This document shows, in pieces, positions 9,307 through 14,076 of a stretch of DNA of 14,076 bases. How positions within the stretch are numbered: the first letter of the stretch is position 1; every line of letters starts with the position of its first letter. The translations under genes were made by a program, and so were the position numbers. The notes under the pieces were generated by a model. That model was given only the letters and a program-made list of their open reading frames with translations. It did not search any database and was not told where the DNA came from. The DNA comes from Promethearchaeota archaeon (GTDB taxonomy: Archaea > Asgardarchaeota > Lokiarchaeia > Sigynarchaeales > SOKP01), in assembly GCA_014729315.1 (NCBI GenBank), contig WJKD01000953.1, positions 1 to 14,076 of the forward strand, in the 5' to 3' direction.

Positions 9307-11017
9307 AGAACATGTGTTTGTCTGTAATCGAGCGACTTATAATAAAACCAATTATGAAAATAACTTCATACAATTAATCTCCAGAAAGAACGATCCGGAA
9401 AGAAATGTTTATTTAGAGATAGAAAATATTAGTGATTGTGTGACAGCTAATATCTCTAATCTGATGATTGACTTATTGGAGATTGCTTCATTAGTATATG
9501 CAGCGGATCAAGTAGCCAAGAGAGGATCTAAAAAAGATATTGGAGAAGGCAAGTACTGGCGAAGGGAATTAAGATTCATAATACCGGTTAGGGAATATAA
9601 AATTTGGAAACAAAAAGAAGTATTATTGGCGCTTGAAGAAGTTCTTGGTTTCTTATCTGAAGATGATTATACATTTGAGTTTCAGCAACAGAAAGAAGAA
9701 TCCGGCATAAGTCAGTATTTAGATTTTGGAAGTGGCGGATGTTCTGGTTTTGAAGCCGAGGAATTAGTTTTGTTTTCAGGAGGGCTCGATTCTTTAGGAG
9801 GTGCAATTCAGGAGATTGTAGTGAACGAGGCGAAGACTTTATTGGTTAGTCATCGATCCTCGAAAAAAACTGATCCAAGGCAACAAAAGATAGTGAAACT
9901 GCTTGAGGGATATATTCCGAATGGAAATTTTTTACACATTCCTGTGTGGGTTAATAAGGATTCTAAAATTACTAAAGAAGATACACAAAGGACACGATCA
10001 TTTTTATTCATTTCGCTTGCTTCTGCTGTCGCCTCTGTATTCAATTTAAACCGAATTCGCATATATGAAAACGGAATTACGAGCATTAATTTGACAAATA
10101 TAGAACATATGATCGGAGCTCGTGCTTCTCGTACGACAAATCCCAAAGTATTAAAAGGATTTGAAAAACTATTAAATATTATAACAGAAAAGAAAATTGA
10201 AGTAGAAAATCCATTTATTTGGAAAACGAAGGCAGAAATCGTTAATTTAATTGGCGACCGGCATTTAGGTATAATAATGAAACAGGCAATTAGTTGTTCA
10301 CGTACTATGGCAAGCAGTAATAAACATCCTCATTGTGGGCGTTGTTTTCAGTGCGTATCAAGAAGATTTGCAACTCTGGCGAGTGAGTATCCAGATTACG
10401 ATCCGCCTGAATTGTATGAAAAGGAATTACTCATAGATCCTATAACTCCAGGGGAACAGATGACATTGATGGAATCATACGTAAGAACCTATAAAGAAAT
10501 AAGTAAGATGTCGCCATATCAATTCTATTCTGAATTTGGAGAGCCAACTCAAGTGTTAAGTTACGTAGATACGAACATAGATAAAGCGGCAGAAAATGTA
10601 TTTAAGCTATACAAAAAACATGCAAAAGAGGTTAAGAAAGTGCTTCATAGTGGAATGAAGAAATATTACGAAGATATACTTGAAGAGAAGATACCGGAAT
10701 CAAGTTTGTTGATTCTTTCTTTGCCAGATAAATACAAAGAGAAAAAAAGAGTTGAAGCAGACTTTAGGCATTCAATGGATTTTAGATCAGTAAATTACAA
10801 AGGAAAGCTACATACATTTACTGAGCGTCAAGCTCATGTCGTTCAAATGTTGTATGAAGAATTCATAAATGGAACACCGGAATTAGGAGTTCAGACGATT
10901 TTAGTAAATTTGGATTCACCTAATAGTCGTCTACAAGATACATTTAGGGATCATGAAGCATGGGGAGAATTAATTATTCCTGGAGATAAAAAAGGTACAG
11001 TTAGACTGAATATTTAA
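9299..11017 (+). CDS. QueC-like PP-loop ATPase with N-terminal extension and C-terminal winged helix
   Basis: 572 residues from the ATG at 9299. The PP-loop SGGLDS is at 160-165, preceded by a hydrophobic strand, as in the N-type ATP pyrophosphatase superfamily. Four cysteines, C333, C346, C349 and C352 (HCGRCFQC), match the zinc site of QueC. QueC uses ATP to convert 7-carboxy-7-deazaguanine to preQ0, but housekeeping QueC is only about 220-230 residues. Here there are about 155 extra residues before the PP-loop and about 200 after the zinc site. The last 66 residues (FTERQAHVV from 507, then AWGEL, PG and KGT) resemble a winged helix-turn-helix. No other queuosine or dpd gene is visible. 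QueC-like proteins work in defence as QatC and as type IV CBASS Cap9. The enzyme motifs are intact, so activity is likely; the product and target are unknown. It overlaps the upstream gene by 8 bases and closes the operon. Confidence 0.88.
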   Translation: MAKEHVFVCNRATYNKTNYENNFIQLISRKNDPERNVYLEIENISDCVTANISNLMIDLLEIASLVYAADQVAKRGSKKDIGEGKYWRRELRFIIPVREYKIWKQKEVLLALEEVLGFLSEDDYTFEFQQQKEESGISQYLDFGSGGCSGFEAEELVLFSGGLDSLGGAIQEIVVNEAKTLLVSHRSSKKTDPRQQKIVKLLEGYIPNGNFLHIPVWVNKDSKITKEDTQRTRSFLFISLASAVASVFNLNRIRIYENGITSINLTNIEHMIGARASRTTNPKVLKGFEKLLNIITEKKIEVENPFIWKTKAEIVNLIGDRHLGIIMKQAISCSRTMASSNKHPHCGRCFQCVSRRFATLASEYPDYDPPELYEKELLIDPITPGEQMTLMESYVRTYKEISKMSPYQFYSEFGEPTQVLSYVDTNIDKAAENVFKLYKKHAKEVKKVLHSGMKKYYEDILEEKIPESSLLILSLPDKYKEKKRVEADFRHSMDFRSVNYKGKLHTFTERQAHVVQMLYEEFINGTPELGVQTILVNLDSPNSRLQDTFRDHEAWGELIIPGDKKGTVRLNI

Positions 11018-11020
11018 AAC

Positions 11021-11060
11021 ACACCGCAAATACACCACAACTACACAGCGTACTACACAC
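11021..11060 (+). repeat. ACAC direct repeats spaced about one helical turn
   Basis: ACACC occurs at 11021 and 11032, ACACA at 11043 and ACACAC at 11055, so spacing is 11, 11 and 12 bases. Three of the units are preceded by T (TACAC). The spacing puts them on one face of the helix, as in iterons or arrays of a DNA-binding protein. They lie just after the QueC-like gene and before the replication-type genes. Confidence 0.5.
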
Positions 11061-11131
11061 CATCATTTATTATATTAATATTGCAAAAAATATATTATTC
11101 ATCTTATTTACGATGAGTGCATTTTAATACT

Positions 11132-11160
11132 TAGAAATCTCATAAAATTTGAGAGTACTA
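11132..11160. promoter_or_regulatory. 29-bp dyad, possible operator before the zinc-finger gene
   Basis: The pattern is TAG-N3-TCTCA-N7-TGAGA-N3-CTA, exactly symmetric in spacing. It ends 39 bases before the ATG at 11200. Such symmetry suits a dimeric repressor. No candidate regulator gene is visible in the window. Confidence 0.35.
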
Positions 11161-11187
11161 TGTATTCAAATCATTATTGAAATTTAT

Positions 11188-11192
11188 AGGTG
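11188..11192 (+). promoter_or_regulatory. Ribosome binding site AGGTG for the CHC2 protein
   Basis: AGGTG sits 7 bases before the ATG at 11200. The upstream in-frame TTG at 11149 has no such site and would add 17 residues lying across the dyad, so the ATG is preferred. Confidence 0.5.
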
Positions 11193-11199
11193 CAGTAGC

Positions 11200-11772
11200 A
11201 TGTATGATCGTGATGAAATTGAAAAGCTGAAGCAAATGATGAATTGGGAGGATGTACTACGATATTTAGGATTTGAAAAAATAAATACAGTAAAGAGGCG
11301 ATGCCAGTGCAAGATTCATGGCGGGCAAAATGCAAACTCATTTTCTTGGAATAACAATTTATTTTATTGTTTTGCTTGTCATCAATCTGGTGATGTAATC
11401 GATCTGATAAAAATTATTCACAGATGTGATTTTAAAATGGCATTGAAAATAATGGAATCAATAACTGGGTATAATCTTAAAAAATCTGACATATCGTATA
11501 AAAAGAAAAATATTTATGAGAGAGAGATTCCAGAACTTTTAGCAAAAAGATATAAAGAAATGGACTATGTTAAACTGCAAATCGAGGATGAAATTAAACA
11601 GTTGGAATTAAGAAAAGAGGAAATAACATCTGAAATGAACAGCATGCGTCACGAAGTAGAATATTTTCCTGATAGATGGAAAAAATTAGAAGAAGAAGCT
11701 GAGGAGATTCAGGACCGTATAAATGAGCTGACATTTTATTTAAAAAAACGATCAAGGAGTAACGAATTATGA
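11200..11772 (+). CDS. CHC2 (DnaG-type) zinc-finger protein without primase catalytic domain
   Basis: 190 residues. The zinc ligands C37-x2-H40 and C57-x2-C60 (CKIH, then CFAC) with flanking SFSW, LFYC and SGDVIDLI match the CHC2 zinc-binding domain of DnaG-like primases, which contacts template DNA. C35 is an extra nearby cysteine. After residue about 75 there is no TOPRIM catalytic domain. The C-terminal half, from about 105 to the end, is rich in Lys and Glu with heptad-like spacing, suggesting a coiled coil for dimerisation or partner binding. Its TGA overlaps the next ATG as ATGA, so the ATPase downstream is probably its partner. Stand-alone CHC2 proteins next to a P-loop ATPase are common in replication modules of mobile elements. 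The inferred role is recognising the origin or primer site. The zinc-finger call is strong; the role is inferred. Confidence 0.85.
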   Translation: MYDRDEIEKLKQMMNWEDVLRYLGFEKINTVKRRCQCKIHGGQNANSFSWNNNLFYCFACHQSGDVIDLIKIIHRCDFKMALKIMESITGYNLKKSDISYKKKNIYEREIPELLAKRYKEMDYVKLQIEDEIKQLELRKEEITSEMNSMRHEVEYFPDRWKKLEEEAEEIQDRINELTFYLKKRSRSNEL

Positions 11773-12917
11773 TGGATGAATTTCCAGAGATTTATCGAGG
11801 TGTTGCGGGCGAATATGCGGATCTATATTCAAAATATTTGGAACCACCGAAGGAGTTTTTTTTCATGAGTTTTTTAACGTGTCTTGGTTCGATTGTTTCA
11901 GCTCGAATCAAAGTGAATAGTGAACTGAAATCACAGCCACGATTTTACACGCTATTATTGGGGGAGTCGGCAGACGACAGAAAAAGCACAGCGATGAATA
12001 AAACACTTGAGCTTTTTGATAATGCTAATATAGAATTTAATTATTGCGGTGGCGTTGGTTCGGCAGAAGGACTTCATGATGAGTTTATAAAAATTACAAA
12101 GAATCAGGGATTGGTATTGGTTTACGATGAGTTTTCGAGTTTCGTGAGTAAATGCAAAATAAGAAGCTCTGTCCTATTGCCTTGTGTCAATTCACTTTTC
12201 GATAATAATTTTTATGAAAATAAAACAAAGACATCAAAATTTAGAAGCAATGATATTTATTTGAGCTTGTTGGGAGCAACGACAATTGAAACTTATAACC
12301 AGATATGGGATTCACGGTTTACACGAATCGGTTTTAATAATCGTTTATTTCTGGTTCCGGCAACTTCAAAAAAACGGATCGCTTTTCCTGATAAAATTCC
12401 AGCAAAGTTAAAACATGCATTAATAATGAATATTGTAGAAATTTTAGATTTCATCGAAAAAGAAAATACAATCCATATAGAACCGGATGCAAAATTGGAG
12501 TTTGAGATTTGGTACAATAACAAAATTAAATCGGTGCACACAAAAAGACTTGATGAGTATATTCGACGTTTGATGGTTATACTGGCTGTCAATGAAAAAA
12601 AGAATTCGATAGATATTAATATTGCAAAAGATGCCATTGAATTAGGAAAATGGCAATTGGGTGTCCGACAGTTGCACGATCCTATCGATGCGGATAATAC
12701 TATTGCAAAGCTGGAAGAGTCAATTAGACGCTGTCTCAAAAATAAAAGGCTTAAGGATTATGAATTGAAGCAAAAAGTGAATTATTCTCGATATGGAACG
12801 TGGATGTATGAAATTGCGACTAAAAATCTGGAAAGAGCGAATGAAATAAAATTTAATGCAAAACAGAAAGTGTGGGAAATTGGAAGAGAATTTTTTAGTC
12901 AAAATTGTAGTCAGTGA
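11769..12917 (+). CDS. P-loop ATPase resembling DUF3987-type mobile-element replication proteins
   Basis: 382 residues. A divergent Walker A, GESADDRKST, is at 65-74, with Arg instead of Gly before the Lys and one extra residue in the loop. Walker B, LVLVYDE, ends at D120-E121. GFNNRLFLV at 188-196 provides R192 as a likely sensor or arginine finger. This order, with PRFYTLLLGES before the loop, resembles DUF3987 and related primase-associated helicase-like proteins of phages and integrative elements. The last 80 residues are basic and could form a winged helix for DNA binding. An AAGGAG lies 9 bases before the ATG, and the start overlaps the CHC2 gene by 4 bases. Together they plausibly make a two-subunit initiation or primase-helicase complex. 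The ATPase call is firm, the family name moderately so. Confidence 0.78.
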   Translation: MMDEFPEIYRGVAGEYADLYSKYLEPPKEFFFMSFLTCLGSIVSARIKVNSELKSQPRFYTLLLGESADDRKSTAMNKTLELFDNANIEFNYCGGVGSAEGLHDEFIKITKNQGLVLVYDEFSSFVSKCKIRSSVLLPCVNSLFDNNFYENKTKTSKFRSNDIYLSLLGATTIETYNQIWDSRFTRIGFNNRLFLVPATSKKRIAFPDKIPAKLKHALIMNIVEILDFIEKENTIHIEPDAKLEFEIWYNNKIKSVHTKRLDEYIRRLMVILAVNEKKNSIDINIAKDAIELGKWQLGVRQLHDPIDADNTIAKLEESIRRCLKNKRLKDYELKQKVNYSRYGTWMYEIATKNLERANEIKFNAKQKVWEIGREFFSQNCSQ

Positions 12918-12939
12918 AAAACATCAATTAACCTATTAT

Positions 12940-12997
12940 TATTACTGATGCTTATAAATATTCATATAAAGGTAAGCACTGATTTTGCTTAGTAATA
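12940..12997. repeat. Nested repeats: TATTACT/AGTAATA ends and ACTGAT-GCTTA copies
   Basis: TATTACT (12940-12946) and its reverse complement AGTAATA (12991-12997) bracket two direct copies of ACTGAT followed by GCTTA, at 12944-12954 and 12978-12991; the second copy has three extra T. TAAGC at 12973-12977 can pair with either GCTTA. This allows two alternative stems in RNA or single-stranded DNA. Confidence 0.4.
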
Positions 12998-13023
12998 TGT
13001 ATAGATTGCTTTAACTAATTGAT

Positions 13024-13140
13024 TTATTTGTAATTGCCAGTACAAAACGAATGACTATATTCGTGACTACAAAATGAGCACTTACGTTTCTTCTGTTTAG
13101 GCTGAACTTTGTTACAACATGCTGCAACCGCATAATGCAT
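13024..13140 (-). CDS. Possible 38-residue Cys/His-rich peptide on the minus strand
   Basis: On the minus strand an ATG (complement of 13138-13140) opens a 38-codon frame ending at TAA (complement of 13024-13026). After a basic patch QKKRK it has C21-x2-C24, H26, H30 and C33, a spacing that could hold one zinc ion like a C2HC knuckle, and it also has C8-C9. There is no clear Shine-Dalgarno sequence, and the start falls in the hairpin at 13131-13159. It is the only likely minus-strand gene in the window. It may be a real small zinc protein, the remnant of a larger gene, or chance. I do not recognise a family. Confidence 0.25.
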   Translation of the reverse strand: MHYAVAACCNKVQPKQKKRKCSFCSHEYSHSFCTGNYK

Positions 13141-13159
13141 TAATTTTTAATGTGTTATG
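13131..13159 (+). other. Hairpin with 13-bp stem and 3-base loop
   Basis: CATAATGCATTAA (13131-13143) pairs with TTAATGTGTTATG (13147-13159) around a TTT loop. Two adjacent pairs are G-U wobbles in a plus-strand transcript and mismatches in DNA, so the structure is best formed in plus-strand RNA. It lies 68 bases before the zinc-ribbon gene. The stem is AT-rich and lacks an immediate T-tract, so it is not a typical terminator. Confidence 0.4.
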
Positions 13160-13227
13160 GCTTAAAAGGTGAATTTTTTTAATAGAATTAGCTAATGATT
13201 ACGGAAAAAATTTGGAGATAGAAAAAA

Positions 13228-13860
13228 ATGTTCGTTGGACGGGCTGTTGTTGAAAAAAAAATGCGGGTGGATGGCGTGCGACATATCGATATTCTGGAAT
13301 TGAGCCGGAGAGGACTTTTTGAAATGGATGCGTCGAGTGTCTGGTGGAAGTTCAGTTGGAAAGATGGGGATGTTGAATTGGCGTCTATAGGTGGTAAAAT
13401 TGTGCGGGAGTCTGGTATGGCGAGGGGAATCGAGTTTTTCTATACGGTAACGGATGGTGTGACCGGTGCATCGGAGAGGATTCATTATGAGGTGCCAGTG
13501 GTGTCAACGCCATGCAATTATGGCGGCAGGCGCTGGTGGTTTGTTTGTAATTTGCAGCGGAATGGCGGGGAATGTAACAGACGCTGCCGGATTCTTTATC
13601 TGCCTGGAAGGAATAAATATTTCGGTTGCCGGGAATGTTATGAATTGACTTATGAAAGCCGGCAACGGCACCGGGAGAAGTTTTACGAGACGTTCGAAAA
13701 GCCTTATGCAAAATGGCAGCGTACTTTCAGGAAATTCATGAGCGCCAGGTCGCCGGAACGTGTGATGCAGCTCAAAGATGAAATGGACAGGCTGATGGCA
13801 ATCATACATGGTAAAGATAGTTTTTTGAATTTCGGTATAAGAGATTTTTGCGATGAATGA
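13228..13860 (+). CDS. Zinc-ribbon protein of a mobile-element-associated hypothetical family
   Basis: 210 residues, with GGAG about 10 bases before the ATG. Six cysteines, C96, C107, C116, C120, C134 and C137, sit in the pattern TPCNYGGRRWWFVC, CNRRC and YFGCRECYELTYESR. I recognise this as a recurring hypothetical family with treble-clef or zinc-ribbon cysteines, often on mobile elements, but no function is known to me. The N-terminal 90 residues are Trp-rich and beta-like, with no catalytic motif. The C-terminal 65 residues are basic and helical. The gene has visibly higher GC than the upstream genes: 53% in one 60-base block against 30% in a block of the ATPase gene, suggesting a different origin. 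DNA or RNA binding is a reasonable guess from the zinc ribbon and basic tail. It precedes the GHKL ATPase gene by 52 bases. Confidence 0.75.
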   Translation: MFVGRAVVEKKMRVDGVRHIDILELSRRGLFEMDASSVWWKFSWKDGDVELASIGGKIVRESGMARGIEFFYTVTDGVTGASERIHYEVPVVSTPCNYGGRRWWFVCNLQRNGGECNRRCRILYLPGRNKYFGCRECYELTYESRQRHREKFYETFEKPYAKWQRTFRKFMSARSPERVMQLKDEMDRLMAIIHGKDSFLNFGIRDFCDE

Positions 13861-13912
13861 AACTGATAATAATTATTTAAATATTGTTTAATTTAATATT
13901 GAGGATAACACC

Positions 13913-14076
13913 ATGAATCATCTTAACAGAACCACTTTTGAAACAAGCCGGGAGATGGAGTTCTTTACGGAAAAGGAATTGCGGATGCAAATCGGATTTT
14001 CGAAAGAGAAATGGCCGGTGGCGCTGGTGAAAGAACTGGTGGATAATTCGCTGGATGCGTGTGAAAGCGCTAATAT
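13913..14076 (+). CDS. GHKL ATPase resembling topoisomerase VI subunit B, cut by window end
   Basis: 54 complete codons are visible. GAGG lies 8 bases before the ATG. The N-terminus MNHLNRTTFETSR, then FFTEKEL, and the N-box KELVDNSLDACE with E41, N45 and D48 match the ATP-binding fold shared by gyrase B, Hsp90, MutL and topoisomerase VI B. The spacing and the lead sequence resemble the topo VI B-like proteins that occur in bacterial mobile elements, including relatives of Topo VIII and Topo mini-A. The E41 and N45 residues needed for ATP hydrolysis and Mg binding are present. Whether a transducer domain or Spo11-like DNA-cutting subunit follows cannot be seen. It could act in replication or segregation of the element. 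Histidine kinase is unlikely because the N-box occurs so near the N-terminus. Confidence 0.75.
   Translation, partial: MNHLNRTTFETSREMEFFTEKELRMQIGFSKEKWPVALVKELVDNSLDACESAN

Larger units (their letters stand above)
11018..11199. other. Non-coding gap between defence operon and replication genes
   Basis: No gene is seen. It holds a cluster of ACAC repeats (11021-11060), an AT-rich stretch, and a symmetric dyad (11132-11160). No GC-rich terminator hairpin follows the QueC-like gene. I see no -35/-10 pair good enough to call. Confidence 0.6.
12918..13227. other. 310-base intergenic region with repeats and hairpins
   Basis: No plus-strand gene is seen. It contains paired direct and inverted repeats (12940-12997), a small inverted repeat ACGAAT/ATTCGT with a 6-base spacer (13047-13064), a possible minus-strand peptide (13024-13140) and a hairpin (13131-13159). 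Its position between replication-type genes makes an origin or regulatory region plausible but unproven. Confidence 0.5.

Noticed and set aside
2..11017. Canonical DISARM, BREX or Qat system
   Set aside because: The visible genes lack drmA, drmB and drmC, lack PglZ and BrxC, and lack a QatA or TatD-type nuclease QatD. Only parts of each logic are shared, and the region upstream of nt 1 is not visible.
9299..11017. Queuosine biosynthesis gene queC
   Set aside because: The protein is more than twice the size of QueC, carries an apparent winged helix, and no queD, queE or queF lies nearby.
11149..11199. TTG at 11149 as start of the CHC2 gene
   Set aside because: It lacks a ribosome binding site and its codons overlap the 29-bp dyad; ATG at 11200 has AGGTG 7 bases upstream and better resembles a DnaG-like N-terminus.
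12293..12739. 148-residue minus-strand frame
   Set aside because: It lies fully antisense to the ATPase gene, has low-complexity Ser/Ile/Phe content typical of a shadow, and shows no motif.
13131..13180. Rho-independent terminator
   Set aside because: The stem is AT-rich, and the T-tract begins about 15 bases after it rather than directly adjacent.
13385..13711. Minus-strand and second plus-strand frames across the zinc-ribbon gene
   Set aside because: The higher GC lowers stop frequency in all frames here. The frame at 13228 has the ribosome binding site and the ordered cysteine motifs; the others have none.

Overview
The window is AT-rich bacterial DNA. Spot counts of 60-base blocks mostly give about 20-45% GC. 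The genes lie on the plus strand, are tightly packed, often overlap by 4-8 bases, and have clear Shine-Dalgarno sequences, several of them in front of TTG or ATG starts. That argues for a bacterium using Shine-Dalgarno initiation, but the sequence does not let me name a phylum. There are no ribosomal RNAs, tRNAs, CRISPR arrays or transposases. The content is accessory: a defence-island operon followed by the replication or maintenance genes of an integrated mobile element.

Region 1 (2-11017) is a five-gene plus-strand operon: (i) a 5'-truncated SNF2/HepA-type helicase ending in a DUF3883 nuclease-like domain; (ii) a DUF1156 N6-adenine-type DNA methyltransferase with a DPPY motif; (iii) a DUF499 P-loop ATPase; (iv) a 259-residue protein I do not recognise, starting Met-Gly; (v) a QueC-like PP-loop protein with an intact ATP-binding motif, four zinc cysteines and a probable C-terminal winged helix. 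The first three genes are the helicase/methylase/ATPase set known from defence islands and related in logic to class 1 DISARM. The last two look like a QueC-based module of the kind seen in Qat and type IV CBASS. I see no drmA/drmB/drmC, pglZ or queuosine/dpd biosynthesis genes. My best reading is a hybrid anti-phage system in which methylation marks self DNA, the helicase and ATPase act on unmarked DNA, and the QueC-like enzyme modifies either DNA or, more speculatively, its neighbour protein at the N-terminal glycine.

Region 2 (11018-11199) is a short non-coding gap with a helically spaced ACAC repeat and a 29-bp dyad just before the next operon. Region 3 (11200-12917) holds a DnaG-like CHC2 zinc-finger protein without a primase catalytic domain and, overlapping it by 4 bases, a P-loop ATPase resembling DUF3987-type primase/helicase proteins of mobile elements. 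Region 4 (12918-13227) is a 310-base gap with direct and inverted repeats, a wobble-tolerant hairpin, and a possible 38-residue Cys/His-rich minus-strand peptide. Region 5 (13228-14076) has a zinc-ribbon protein with clearly higher GC than its neighbours, then the start of a GHKL ATPase resembling topoisomerase VI subunit B, cut by the window end. Regions 3-5 look like the backbone of the element that carries the defence operon.
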